DNA from: Stenotrophomonas sp. SAU14A_NAIMI4_8
GTDB taxonomy: Bacteria; Pseudomonadota; Gammaproteobacteria; Xanthomonadales; Xanthomonadaceae
Assembly: GCF_003086695.1 (NCBI RefSeq)
Contig: NZ_CP025999.1
Span: forward strand, 3,079,680 to 3,143,679
DNA length: 64,000 bases
Direction of reading: 5' to 3'
Position numbers and translations under genes: made by a program. This document shows positions 17,059-26,395 of this stretch, piece after piece. Numbering within the stretch: the first letter of the stretch is position 1; every line of letters starts with the position of its first letter. The notes under the pieces are model-generated. The model made no database searches, was not told the origin of the DNA, and saw only the letters and a list, made by a program, of their open reading frames with translations.

Positions 17059-19455
17059 ATGACGCTCCCCGACCCTAGTTCCGTGGCATGGCCCTTCCTG
17101 GGTCGCACTACAGCGGCGACGCTACGTCATCTAAGCTCGTTGAGGGTGGCGGCACTGCTGTTGGGATGCGCACCTATGTTCGGAGTTGCTTCGCCAGTGC
17201 AGCTGACCCAGGCGGAACGGGACTGGATAGAGGCACACCCAGTGATCCGAGTAACCTCCGATGCACAACTTGCACCACTGGAGTACGTGCGGGACAACCA
17301 GCTTGGAGGACTTTCTTCTGATTATCTAAACCTAATCGGTGAACGCACCGGGCTGCACTTCCAGTTCACGCACGCCAGCGACTGGAACTCGGCACAAAGC
17401 GCGGTTACTTCAGGCCAGGCCGACATGCTGGTGAATGCAATGGAGGAGCGCCTCTCCCCAGCCACCGTAGAAGCCGTTCAGCTGTCGCGCCCTTATCTGA
17501 CTGCATACAGCGTGGTCTTCACCAAACAGGACCATCCCAGTGTCTGGACCATGGACGACTTGGCCGGCAAGCGGGTGGCAGCCCGAGACCAAGGTCAGTA
17601 CTCGGACGTGCTGCAGAGAAACTATCCTTCTATCAAGGTTGTGCCGGTACGCACGCCGCTGGATGCATTCCGGATGGTTATGGATGGAAAGGTGGATGCG
17701 GCCATGGGAACGGCAATGACTTTCGCACCGTTCATCGCCCGTCGAGATGACAGTGATTTGTACATATCACACCCACGCATCACGATGGCGATGACCGCGC
17801 ACTTCGCCACCCGCAAGGACTGGCCACAGCTGCACTCAATTATTGAGAAGGCAATGTCCTCCATCTCCACAAAGGAGGAGTCAGAGTTGCGCGAGCATTG
17901 GCTTCGGAGCGAGGATTTCGGCGCCCCGACATTGAAGACGGTCCTCCAGTACAACTGGCCATGGGTTGTCGCCGTTGTCCTGTTGATCATCATGTTGGCG
18001 ATCGCTACTCGGTGGGCGATGCAGGCGAGACGCACGGCAATTGAGGGCGAGCGCGTCAAGGCCCGCTTCTTGGCAACTATGAGCCATGAGATCCGCACTC
18101 CAATTAATGCCGTGTTAGGGGCCATCGAGGTGCTTGCAGATCAAGCCACGCAAGGGCGTCAGCAAGAACTCGCAGCGACCGCAGAGCAAGCGGCCGAAGC
18201 GTTGATCGGCCTACTGGATAATGTCCTAGACCTCTCCAAACTGGACGAGGGCAAAATGCAGCTGGAGAAAGTTCCAGTTGAGATCTGCGGGTTGGGCCGA
18301 AACGTGGCTTCGATCTTTGGCGGGGAGCTACGGAAGCGCGGTATCGAACTGGATGTCGATCTGCCCGAACACGCTACCTGGCTGATGCTGGATCCTACCC
18401 GGCTACGCCAGGTGCTGCTGAATCTACTCGGCAACGCTCGCAAGTTTACAGAGCGCGGCAGCATCACATTGGCGATCAGCGTAGCGCTTGAAGGGACTAA
18501 GACCTGGCTGCATTGCGTGGTTAGCGACACCGGGTGCGGCATTCCCGCAGCGCTGCAGTCCCACATCTTTGATCCGTATACCCAGGCAGATGGCAGCGTT
18601 TCACGGCGGTACGGGGGAACCGGACTTGGGCTGGCAATCAGCAAGGAATTGGTAGTGCTGATGGGAGGCCGCATCGAGCTATTTAGCGAAGAAGGTGAAG
18701 GCACCACAGTCTGCTTCCAGATTCCGGCAGAGCCGGCGGAGGAAGCGCCGACGAACGCCGCGACCAATGCCATTTCCGGCATTCCCCGCCTGAGCGTGCT
18801 GATCGTAGATGACCACGCTCCCAATCGCTTGGTGCTTAGCGAGCAGCTAGCGCGACTGGGGATTGACGCTGAGGTGTCAGATAGCGCACAGGCCGCGCTC
18901 GCACGACTGCACGAAGACAGGGCGCTTCCCGACATAGTTCTGATGGACTGCTTCATGCCTGAAATCGATGGCTACGAGGCTTGCCGGCTGATCCGTCGCT
19001 CCGGAATCGCCGGTACCGATAGGCTGCCAGTAATTGCCATATCAGCTGCCACCGACGCCACTCACTTGAAGCACTGCCAAGATAGCGGCATGAACGGCGT
19101 GCTGAAGAAGCCGATTCGTTTGGTTGAGTTGCGAGGCATGCTGGCACTCTGGAGTGCAGGTGCAGTGGAACCAGGGAACGACGCCGCGAGTGACGCACTG
19201 CAGCGCCAGGTGCAAGAGGAAATGGGCGTTGATCTGTACCAGCTGCTGGCCCGCGATGTAGCCGAGCTACTCACCCACCTACAAGAAGCTGATCGGCGGC
19301 AAATAGAGCTTTATGCCCACCGCCTGCATGGCGCGGCTGGATTGATCGGCAAGCACGCCCTGGCGGCGGTGGCCGCAGAAATTGAGCGAGACCCCATGAG
19401 CAATCGCAGTGGCGCTATCGAGAAACTTTCTGCATTGCTTAAGGACCTTGAATGA
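17059..19455 (+). CDS. Hybrid sensor histidine kinase, BvgS/EvgS-like
   Basis: A 798-residue multi-step phosphorelay kinase. After an N-terminal signal/anchor comes a periplasmic solute-binding (SBP_bac_3, Venus-flytrap) domain, about 55-290. One membrane helix (WVVAVVLLIIMLAIATRW) leads to the HisKA domain with H343 in MSHEIRTPIN. HATPase boxes follow (LLNLLGNARKF, VSDTGCGIP, GGTGLGLAI). A receiver domain has D630 in VLMDCFMPEIDG. A C-terminal Hpt domain has H754 in AHRLHGAAGLIG, where the usual Lys after HxL is His. The single flytrap domain is fewer than in BvgS. The LuxR regulator 98 bp downstream, convergent, is the likely partner. Confidence 0.93.
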   Translation: MTLPDPSSVAWPFLGRTTAATLRHLSSLRVAALLLGCAPMFGVASPVQLTQAERDWIEAHPVIRVTSDAQLAPLEYVRDNQLGGLSSDYLNLIGERTGLHFQFTHASDWNSAQSAVTSGQADMLVNAMEERLSPATVEAVQLSRPYLTAYSVVFTKQDHPSVWTMDDLAGKRVAARDQGQYSDVLQRNYPSIKVVPVRTPLDAFRMVMDGKVDAAMGTAMTFAPFIARRDDSDLYISHPRITMAMTAHFATRKDWPQLHSIIEKAMSSISTKEESELREHWLRSEDFGAPTLKTVLQYNWPWVVAVVLLIIMLAIATRWAMQARRTAIEGERVKARFLATMSHEIRTPINAVLGAIEVLADQATQGRQQELAATAEQAAEALIGLLDNVLDLSKLDEGKMQLEKVPVEICGLGRNVASIFGGELRKRGIELDVDLPEHATWLMLDPTRLRQVLLNLLGNARKFTERGSITLAISVALEGTKTWLHCVVSDTGCGIPAALQSHIFDPYTQADGSVSRRYGGTGLGLAISKELVVLMGGRIELFSEEGEGTTVCFQIPAEPAEEAPTNAATNAISGIPRLSVLIVDDHAPNRLVLSEQLARLGIDAEVSDSAQAALARLHEDRALPDIVLMDCFMPEIDGYEACRLIRRSGIAGTDRLPVIAISAATDATHLKHCQDSGMNGVLKKPIRLVELRGMLALWSAGAVEPGNDAASDALQRQVQEEMGVDLYQLLARDVAELLTHLQEADRRQIELYAHRLHGAAGLIGKHALAAVAAEIERDPMSNRSGAIEKLSALLKDLE

Positions 19456-19553
19456 CCATCATCCACACGTACTTGAGCGGAAGCGGATTGACGACGCGAC
19501 CTCAGTCACCAACCTCTATCCTTACCCACCGAATGCTTGAACAATGGACCTGA

Positions 19554-20213
19554 CTACAGCGTAAGCTCGCCATTGCTGAGAAACACATGCAACTCTGCGT
19601 CCGTCTTGAGACCTAGCTTACGCATTCCACTAATTTTCTGATGGCTTATGGTGGCCACGCTTCGCATCTGCTGTACGGCGATCTCGCCAACCGTACGATG
19701 CGCCGCAATCTGCCGAAGCACATCAATCTCACGGGGGGAAAGTTGACTAACCCCTTTGACACGCTTGCCCGCCGGGCTAGCTGCAAGCACTGACTTGAGC
19801 GATTGGCCTATATAGGACTTGCCGCGAGCTGCCGCATTGATAGCGTGAGACAACTCATCCATCCCTGCATTCTTGTTCACAATGCACCTGGCACCAGAAG
19901 CAACGACCAGCTGCAGCAATCTCGAGTTGGCACTTACAGTCAATAGAACGATGCCAACTGACGGATACTTTCGGTGAACCGCATCCAGCATTGCTAGGCC
20001 ATCAGGTTGTTGACCTGGCATGGTCAGATCGGTGACCAGGACATCGCACTGTTCGCGCCCCAGCATCCCGATCATCTCCTCTGGCGTTGCAGCTTCACCA
20101 ACAACGATGGCCGTTACGTCGCGATTGATGATCTCTCGCGCTCCTGCGCGGACAACAGGGTGGTCATCGGCGATGATCACGCGCGTACTCACTGGTTCCA
20201 CCATGGTCCTCAC
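19554..20213 (-). CDS. LuxR/NarL-type response regulator, probable partner of the hybrid kinase
   Basis: 219 residues from GTG 20213; ATG 20204, three codons in, is equally possible. The receiver domain has D16-D17 (IIADDHPVVR), phosphoacceptor D62 (VLVTDLTMPG) and a Lys in CIVNKNAG. The C-terminal helix-turn-helix starts LSPREIDVLRQIAAHRTVGE and resembles BvgA, EvgA and FimZ. It is convergent with the hybrid kinase gene and shares its domain plan with the regulator at 2300-2983. Its targets are not visible; nearby adhesin and glycan operons are candidates. Confidence 0.92.
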   Translation of the reverse strand: MRTMVEPVSTRVIIADDHPVVRAGAREIINRDVTAIVVGEAATPEEMIGMLGREQCDVLVTDLTMPGQQPDGLAMLDAVHRKYPSVGIVLLTVSANSRLLQLVVASGARCIVNKNAGMDELSHAINAAARGKSYIGQSLKSVLAASPAGKRVKGVSQLSPREIDVLRQIAAHRTVGEIAVQQMRSVATISHQKISGMRKLGLKTDAELHVFLSNGELTL

Positions 20214-21126
20214 TACAAGAATTGTTATATATCACAGGCACCCGGCTGTGTACGGAACAGATGAGGGCTGAGCGGGCCTGAAAAAGTTCGACTCGCTTAG
20301 CATGCTTAGCCATGACCCCCAATCAGCTGGGCAATTCCGGTGACGGACTGTAACTGCAGTTGACGGAATGCACTGCAGCGCTTGAAACCAAGCACTGCTG
20401 CGGTTCCTATGCGGTATGGGAACGAGTTACTGAGCGCCCCCTAGTACTCACAAACGGCAAAATTAAGACCCTGGGTAACACGCGTTGGATAGCAATGCCA
20501 CCGCGAACAATCCACCCGTGCATATGCCATTCGCCGCTCAGAATGAGCAAAGCCATCAGGCGCACTTACAGCAGCTGCCCCTACCGTTCACGGCACGACC
20601 AATGACTTGGATCGCAGTACTAGCACACTGGGCATCCAATGCACGAAAGCACCCAATCCATCACGGCGAACGTCCAATCCCAGAGGCTGACGCCTCGTGC
20701 GCCGCTGGGCAGCGCGACCCTGCTGAAGGCCGATAGAAGGGCAATCTTCGCATACTGCGGGCGACCATCATCACCCGCATGCAACGGGACCGCCCAAATG
20801 CCCTTGTTCTGAAAGCTGCGTCCAGCCTTGCCCCCTCTACTGCGGATCGTGATCGAGCTGCTACCGATGATCTCCGATCAAGGATGCGCTTGGCTACGCA
20901 ACTAATTGCAAAGTCTATCCGCTCGGAGGATGTGGAATCGGATCAACGCTCGTTCTTCGACCAATCACATCGGCTGCCAGCCTTCCGGGCCACGTCCAGG
21001 GAACTTTGCAACTTTATTCATTGCCCCGCCACTTTGAACCCCTAAAAATCTCAACCAGTCCTGCAGAACAATAACGCTCTGCCCTCCCCCTACCGTTCTG
21101 CACCCCAACGAAACCACATGCTCACC
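20214..21126. other. Gene-free interval before the glycan operon
   Basis: About 900 bases without a supportable gene. Several short plus-strand frames exist but lack ribosome sites and look like chance. The right end must contain the promoter of the deacetylase-glycosyltransferase operon. No clear promoter elements were seen. Confidence 0.35.
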
Positions 21127-21738
21127 ATGAAACGCGCACTGGCCATCGGCGCTCACCCAGACGATATTGAACTAGGCTGCGGCGGAAGCATCGCCAAGCT
21201 CGCTAGTTCTGGAGTTGACGTTCACGCGTTGATTCTCTCCATGGGCCGCGAAGGCGCCACAGGATCGTTCGACCGTGCACAAGAATCGCATCGCGCCCTA
21301 GTTGCGCTTGGCGTCAAGCAAGTCCGGCAGTGCGACTTCCGCGATACGTCGCTACATCAGGACCTTGCAAGCATCATCAAGGAAATCGAGGAAGCCGTCC
21401 GCGCGATTCAGCCGGATCGGGTCTATACGATGTTCCAGGGTGATCGGCACCAGGATCATCGGACGACCTTCGAAGCAAGCATTGTCGCATCTCGAAATGT
21501 CCGGCAGGTGCTGTGCTACGAAACGCCCAGCTCGTGGCCAAACTTCAGTCCGACGATCTATGAGGATATTGGCCCCCAACTTGAGCCTAAGATCGACGCG
21601 CTGCGCCTGCACCGGAGTCAGTGCGACAAAAGTTATATGCAGAAGGATCAGATCCGCTGCGCCGCAGCGTTTAGGGGGCAGCAAGTGGGCTGCGGCCCCA
21701 GCGAGGGTTTCATTCCATACCGGATGGTATTCGAATGA
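21127..21738 (+). CDS. PIG-L family N-deacetylase (YaiS-like)
   Basis: A 203-residue enzyme starting MKRALAIGAHPDDIELGCGG, with the zinc-binding AHPDD motif (H10, D12, D13) of the PIG-L/LmbE family. GDRHQDHR near residue 105 supplies the third zinc ligand. These enzymes remove N-acetyl groups from N-acetylglucosamine-containing substrates. An ATG three codons earlier (21118) is an alternative start. It is the first gene of a tightly packed four-gene operon; its stop overlaps the glycosyltransferase start (ATGA). In E. coli the homologue yaiS lies beside yaiP in the same order, so it probably deacetylates the glycan or precursor made by the next enzyme. Confidence 0.9.
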   Translation: MKRALAIGAHPDDIELGCGGSIAKLASSGVDVHALILSMGREGATGSFDRAQESHRALVALGVKQVRQCDFRDTSLHQDLASIIKEIEEAVRAIQPDRVYTMFQGDRHQDHRTTFEASIVASRNVRQVLCYETPSSWPNFSPTIYEDIGPQLEPKIDALRLHRSQCDKSYMQKDQIRCAAAFRGQQVGCGPSEGFIPYRMVFE

Positions 21739-22874
21739 AGACCGTCTTCTTCTTCGCCATGTGCGTGCTGATCGGGATCGTCCTGATCAAGCGCCGACGC
21801 CAGAGGCCCAGCCCGCATCTTCACAGCGTGGACGCCATTGTTGCGGCCTACAACGAAGGGCCGTGCCTGTCCGACTCGTTGAGGAATTTGCTCAGTAATC
21901 GCTACGTACGCTCGGTCATCTGCGTCAACGACGGCTCCAGCGATGACACAGGAGAGGTCTTGGATCGGCTTGCGGCCGAGTTCCCCGACCGACTCATAGC
22001 CGTCCATCAGAGCAATACCGGCAAAGGCGGCGCACTCATGCATGGCCTTAAGTATGCACGCGTAGAGCAGGTATTCCTGACAGATGCCGACACGTTGGTT
22101 CTCCCCGACGGGGACGACCTAGGCTACCTGCTGGCCGAAATTGAAGCCGGCGCGGACGCGGTCGGTGGCATTCCCTCCTCCAATCTGCGGCGCGCAGGTG
22201 TACTTCCTCACATCCGGGCGAGCCTAAAGCTGCCCATGATCGTGCTAAAGCGCTCACTCCAACAACTGCTAGGCGGTGCGCCCTTTATCATTTCCGGGGC
22301 TTGCGGCATGTTTCGGACCGAGGTGCTGCGCTCAGTGGGCTTCAGTGACCGCACAAACGTTGAGGATCTCGATCTGTCGTGGTCCCTCGTTGCGAAGGGA
22401 TACCGCGTTCGGCAGTCCAACCGATGCGTAGTCTATCCACAAGAGTGTAACTCCATCGGGGAAGAATGGCGGCGATGGCGGCGATGGATCGTGGGCTACG
22501 CAGTCTGCATGCGCCTGCACCGGAGGCTGTTGCTCACCCGATTCGGCCTCTTCAGCATCCTCCCAATGGCGCTCGTGGTTGTTGCAGGGGTGGTGGCCAT
22601 GGCCTTTACGTGGAGTGGTGCCCTCCAGGCCCATGGCCCCTTAGGCGTGCTCACCGCACTTCTTCCGCCGCTCTGGGTTGGGATCGCGATGGGGCTTGGA
22701 GTGCTGAGCGCCATCCACCACCGACGGCCGATGCTAGTGCTGACGTCCTCAATCGCCGTGCTCTACGTGCTATTGGCCTACACGATCTGGCTCACCCACG
22801 GGCTCAGAGGCCTGTTCTCAGGTCGCGAACCGCTTCGCGATAAGCCGACGAGGTATCGCAATGTGGTGGAATGA
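21735..22874 (+). CDS. Membrane glycosyltransferase family 2 (YaiP-like polysaccharide synthase)
   Basis: A 379-residue GT-A processive-type transferase. An N-terminal helix (FFFAMCVLIGIVLIKRRR) anchors it. Catalytic motifs are CVNDGSSDDTGEV, FLTDADTLV (DxD) and VEDLDLSW (acceptor-side acid), then EEWRRWRRWIVGY, which occupies the QxxRW position with the Gln replaced. Three or four C-terminal membrane helices (about 260-365) would form an inner-membrane channel, as in PgaC/IcaA or hyaluronan synthases. It overlaps the deacetylase gene by 4 bases and the hexapeptide-repeat gene by 14. The sugar donor cannot be deduced. YaiP of E. coli is the closest named relative by context. Confidence 0.88.
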   Translation: MKTVFFFAMCVLIGIVLIKRRRQRPSPHLHSVDAIVAAYNEGPCLSDSLRNLLSNRYVRSVICVNDGSSDDTGEVLDRLAAEFPDRLIAVHQSNTGKGGALMHGLKYARVEQVFLTDADTLVLPDGDDLGYLLAEIEAGADAVGGIPSSNLRRAGVLPHIRASLKLPMIVLKRSLQQLLGGAPFIISGACGMFRTEVLRSVGFSDRTNVEDLDLSWSLVAKGYRVRQSNRCVVYPQECNSIGEEWRRWRRWIVGYAVCMRLHRRLLLTRFGLFSILPMALVVVAGVVAMAFTWSGALQAHGPLGVLTALLPPLWVGIAMGLGVLSAIHHRRPMLVLTSSIAVLYVLLAYTIWLTHGLRGLFSGREPLRDKPTRYRNVVE

Positions 22875-23457
22875 TGTTCAGAACATTGGCAACACACTGC
22901 TTGGACTTAGAAGCGACATAGCGCCAAGCGCAAGCGTAGCTCCCACCGCCACGATCGTTGGCGAAGTCGAGATTGCAGACGGCGCGAGGATCTGTCACGG
23001 CGCTTACATTCTCGGTCCGGTGAAGATTGGGAAAGACACCGTCATCGGCAATAACTCCCTCATTCGCGGCCCTGCAGTTCTGGGTAACGACTGCCAAATC
23101 GGCTTCTCCAGCGAAGTGAAGAACGCAATCATCGAGTCGGACTGCAAGATCGGCCCGCAGTGTTTCATCGCAGACTCAGTCGTCTGCCGCGGCTCATATC
23201 TTGGCGCTATGGTCCGCACGAGCAACCACCGATTGGATGGCAAACGAGTGTCGGTGATGGTCGGCGACGAGCTCGTTGACACGGGCATGGAGAAACTTGG
23301 CGCCAAGATTGGGAATCATGCATCCCTCGGCGTCCAAGTCGTGACTCTGCCCGGCCGGGAGGTAGCACCTCGAACCATCCTTGGGCCACGGATTACTGTC
23401 CAGCGCAACCTGCCGCCTGGACGCTACCAGCTCACCCAGCGCATCGAATCATACTAA
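22861..23457 (+). CDS. Left-handed beta-helix (hexapeptide repeat) transferase, YaiX-like
   Basis: 198 residues with successive [LIV]-G-x-x-x-x turns (IVGEVEIADGARICHGAYIL, VKIGKDTVIGNNSLIRGPAV, CQIGFSSEVKNAIIE) forming a left-handed beta-helix, typical of acyltransferases and the C-terminal half of sugar-nucleotidyltransferases. No nucleotidyltransferase domain precedes it, so an O- or N-acyl transfer to a sugar, or a binding role, is likely. The start overlaps the glycosyltransferase end by 14 bases. In E. coli K-12 the equivalent gene, yaiX, is broken by an insertion; here it appears intact. Confidence 0.85.
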   Translation: MWWNDVQNIGNTLLGLRSDIAPSASVAPTATIVGEVEIADGARICHGAYILGPVKIGKDTVIGNNSLIRGPAVLGNDCQIGFSSEVKNAIIESDCKIGPQCFIADSVVCRGSYLGAMVRTSNHRLDGKRVSVMVGDELVDTGMEKLGAKIGNHASLGVQVVTLPGREVAPRTILGPRITVQRNLPPGRYQLTQRIESY

Positions 23458-23474
23458 CCAAAGCTGAGCCCTTC

Positions 23475-24260
23475 ATGCCCTATTTCAAACTGCACGGCGC
23501 AGCCGTCCTGATCGCCGCATCATTCAGCGCCCAAGCCGGCACCGAGTTGGTTTCTGCCAATACCCACATCGAGCACACCGATTACTCGGACGGCCGTGGA
23601 AAACGAGACGTGGTAACTCAGGCTGTGGTCGGTGACGTTGCCGGACACCGAGTTGTCGTGGATCTTTCGCACGGGCGCCGGGAATATGCCGACTCGACCT
23701 ACAATGGCACCAAGTTCGATGCGTACCTGTATCAGCAGTGGTCCACTAGGTGGAGCGGTCGCTCCCAGATTTCCATCTCCACCGATGATCCCGTGTTTGC
23801 CAACCGCATCTTTGGTCAATCGCTCAACCTGAAGGTCGGCAGCAAGGTCCTCCTTCATGCCAGCGGCCGCTATACGGAGTACTTCGGAAACGTCCGCTCC
23901 CGTGCTTGGTCTGGTGGAGCGTCATACTATGCCGGGCAGTGGGTTGGCAGCTACCGCTACACGTATCATGATCTATCGAACCGCGACAGCGGGGGAAGCC
24001 ATTTGGCTTCCTTGCGCCGACGTGACAGCGATGGCCATGGAAGCACACAGCTCTGGCTTGGCCACGGGAGGTCGGCGGCACTCTATGAAGCCATGCCGGG
24101 GATGGATGGGAGCAGTTCAACCAGCATCAGCATTCGGCGTTCGCAGCCGATCACTTCGCGCTTGAGCGCTGACCTGACGATCGGACGTGCATGGTTCGAC
24201 GATGCCAACGGCGGATACCGCAGCGGCACCGCAAGGATCGGCTTCAACTACCGCTGGTAA
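23475..24260 (+). CDS. yaiO: YaiO-like outer-membrane beta-barrel protein
   Basis: A 261-residue secreted protein with signal peptide AAVLIAASFSAQA. The mature part alternates polar and aromatic residues in amphipathic strands and ends in GTARIGFNYRW, a C-terminal strand with terminal aromatic as recognised by the Bam machinery. Strands such as SVQ-like SRTWSGG patterns are seen as NVRSRAWSGGASYYAGQWVG. YaiO-type barrels are found at the end of PgaA-like proteins and as the stand-alone E. coli YaiO. It is the last gene of the operon, 17 bases after the hexapeptide protein, and would provide the outer-membrane port for the glycan. Confidence 0.8.
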   Translation: MPYFKLHGAAVLIAASFSAQAGTELVSANTHIEHTDYSDGRGKRDVVTQAVVGDVAGHRVVVDLSHGRREYADSTYNGTKFDAYLYQQWSTRWSGRSQISISTDDPVFANRIFGQSLNLKVGSKVLLHASGRYTEYFGNVRSRAWSGGASYYAGQWVGSYRYTYHDLSNRDSGGSHLASLRRRDSDGHGSTQLWLGHGRSAALYEAMPGMDGSSSTSISIRRSQPITSRLSADLTIGRAWFDDANGGYRSGTARIGFNYRW

Positions 24261-24676
24261 GTGCAGGTTGCGGATCAATCCACCGGTGATCTAGCTACGG
24301 GCAATGAATTCTCAGCCGCACGATGCTGCATCATTCCGTCTTGGGAGCGATGCATTCATGAGTCTTCCTTCTTCGCCAGCAAGGAATTGCCGACCCAGGC
24401 TGGCGCCCTAGCGCCAGCCGCTGAAGATGTCTTAGCTTAACCGTGAACTCACTCAGGACCGTACTCTGATGCCACGTCTTTGCATCTCGACGGCTTGCCA
24501 ACGTCTTCTGAGCGGCGGCTTGATCTCCTCTGCTGCTTTGTATAGCGGCTCACTCCGGTGCCAACGGCGGAGCAAATTTGATCTACCGCCAACCCGTTCC
24601 TGGAGAGCTCGTCGACCGCAGCATGGCTAGTGGGCGCTTACTTCCCGGCCACCCCTCTGAACACGAGGATGCTGCA
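24261..24676. other. Gap between the glycan operon and the beta-lactamase gene
   Basis: About 415 bases with no gene. In particular there is no divergent LysR-type ampR, which often sits beside inducible class C genes. GGCTGGCGCCCTAGCGCCAGCC around 24400-24420 is a nearly perfect palindrome (GGCTGGCGC/GCGCCAGCC) and could terminate the glycan operon transcript. Confidence 0.4.
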
Positions 24677-25843
24677 ATGCGAACCACGGCTCTACTCCTC
24701 TCCACGCTACTCGCTCCAGCTTCTCTGACACCGATCGAACCAATTGAGGCCGATCAGTTGTTCGAAATCGCCCCATATGTCGATTCTGTGGCAGCGACGT
24801 TCATGGACCGGTATGCGGTACCCGGAATGGCAATTGCCGTGGTCAAACGCGGGCAACGAAGAATATTCAGCTATGGCGTCGCGTCGAAGGAGTCCGGAGC
24901 TCCCGTGACGCCCGATACGCTCTTCGAACTGGGATCCATCAGCAAGACCTTCACCGTCACTCTAGCGACGTACTCCGAGGCGCGCGGGAAGCTCTCGATG
25001 GACGGCACCGTCGGCAAACACCTGCCGGCGCTGAGCGGTCGCCCGATTGGGCAGATCCCACTGTGGCAGCTGGCCACTCATAGTGGCGGCGGCTTCCCAT
25101 TGCAGTTTCCTAATGGGGTCCGGAGCGAGCGCGATGCCATGCGCTACTACCTGGATTGGAATCCCTCCTATCCGGGTGGTGTACGTCGAAGCTACGCGAA
25201 TCCGTCGATTGCCCTGCTTGGAGTGATAACAGCGGAGTCCTTGGGGCTGAGCTTCGAGCACGCCATGGAGGGCGTCCTCTTTCCGAAGCTGGGCCTGACG
25301 GACACTTGGCTTCGCGTGCCCATGGAAGGCCGCAAGTTCTATGCCCAGGGTTACAACCCTGCCGGCATCCCGGTCAGACTGAGCAAAGGGCCCTTAAGTG
25401 ATCAAGCCTACGGCATTCGATCTACCGCACGCGACCTTCTGCGATTCGTTGAACTGAACATCAGCCCAGGTACCGATGATCCTCTGCTTGACCGTGCTTT
25501 GCTCAAAGCCCAAGTCGCACGATTCAAGGTGGGCCCCATGTTCCAGGATCTAATCTGGGAGCAGTACCCCTACCCCATCGCTGTTGAGGCTCTGGTGAAG
25601 GGCAACTCCGATGACATGGTCTACAACGTCAATCCCACTATCCCCATCACAACCGACGTTTCGCAGGGGGAGTGGCTACTGAATAAAACAGGCGGCACAT
25701 CAGGATTCTCAAGCTACGTTCTATTCGTTCCATCACGGCAGCTAGGGATCGTCATATTGACGAACAAATCCCATCCGAATGAGGGGCGCGTTCGTTTGGC
25801 CTACGCGCTACTCCAGCTTTTGGACCGCTTACCTCCTCCCTGA
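24677..25843 (+). CDS. ampC: Class C (AmpC-type) serine beta-lactamase
   Basis: A 388-residue secreted enzyme from ATG 24677, with GAGG about eight bases upstream and a signal peptide (MRTTALLLSTLLAPASLTP). All three active-site motifs are present: S87-I-S-K90 in FELGSISKTF, Y173-A-N175 in RRSYANPSIALLG, and K337-T-G339 in LLNKTGGTSGFSSYVLFVPS. The region ATHSGGGFPLQFP and the ending LGIVILTNKSHPNEGRVRLA match AmpC rather than DD-carboxypeptidases or AmpH. It should hydrolyse cephalosporins in the periplasm. This is not the class A L2 or metallo L1 enzyme usual in S. maltophilia. It lacks an adjacent ampR, so it may be expressed constitutively. Confidence 0.92.
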   Translation: MRTTALLLSTLLAPASLTPIEPIEADQLFEIAPYVDSVAATFMDRYAVPGMAIAVVKRGQRRIFSYGVASKESGAPVTPDTLFELGSISKTFTVTLATYSEARGKLSMDGTVGKHLPALSGRPIGQIPLWQLATHSGGGFPLQFPNGVRSERDAMRYYLDWNPSYPGGVRRSYANPSIALLGVITAESLGLSFEHAMEGVLFPKLGLTDTWLRVPMEGRKFYAQGYNPAGIPVRLSKGPLSDQAYGIRSTARDLLRFVELNISPGTDDPLLDRALLKAQVARFKVGPMFQDLIWEQYPYPIAVEALVKGNSDDMVYNVNPTIPITTDVSQGEWLLNKTGGTSGFSSYVLFVPSRQLGIVILTNKSHPNEGRVRLAYALLQLLDRLPPP

Positions 25844-25969
25844 CCTCATCCAACTCGGATGCAACTATGCAACCTGTTGTATTCCGCAAACGCGCAATTG
25901 ATGCGCACCATTGGAGCGCCAAACCCTCACATTCAGGCACCGCAAATTACCGTACTTGGAGGAACTACA

Positions 25970-26272
25970 ATGGATAGCAAGACCGCCAGAAGCAAGCAAC
26001 GTGTCGACACGCCGGCAGGCATACAGTCGGTCGACAGCGATATCCTCCTGCATGCGATGCGCGGCCACATCACCGCCCTGGATCACGCTGTCCGTCTCTT
26101 GATCGCAGCCTCCCCTGAGCGAGAAGTCCTCCAAGACGCTTGGCGCTGCGTGGTTGAAGATCTGACCAATGGACACTCGGCAGACCCCAATCACTTTCCG
26201 AACGCTTTCAAGCTGGGCTTTGATCAATGCACGAATCGGATCAGCTGTCAGCTCCACGCTCGAGAGGAATGA
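25970..26272 (+). CDS. Hypothetical protein, about 100 residues
   Basis: The ATG at 25970 has a perfect GGAGG seven bases upstream, strong support for a real gene; the frame extends further 5' but without this site. The protein has a basic, polar start (MDSKTARSKQRVDTPAG) and a helical body (LLHAMRGHITALDHAVRLLI, VLQDAWRCVVEDLTN). It has two Cys and no membrane segment. No family is recognised. It stands alone after the beta-lactamase gene on the same strand. Confidence 0.6.
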   Translation: MDSKTARSKQRVDTPAGIQSVDSDILLHAMRGHITALDHAVRLLIAASPEREVLQDAWRCVVEDLTNGHSADPNHFPNAFKLGFDQCTNRISCQLHAREE

Positions 26273-26395
26273 TTCACACAAGTCCAGCGCGAGTGCATGA
26301 GCCACTCAACATTCAGCGAACTTAGGGTGTCATTACAGCTCACCAAACCAGGTGCCACAGAAGATTCCATTCCTGCTTTTGGTGCACCACTAGGG

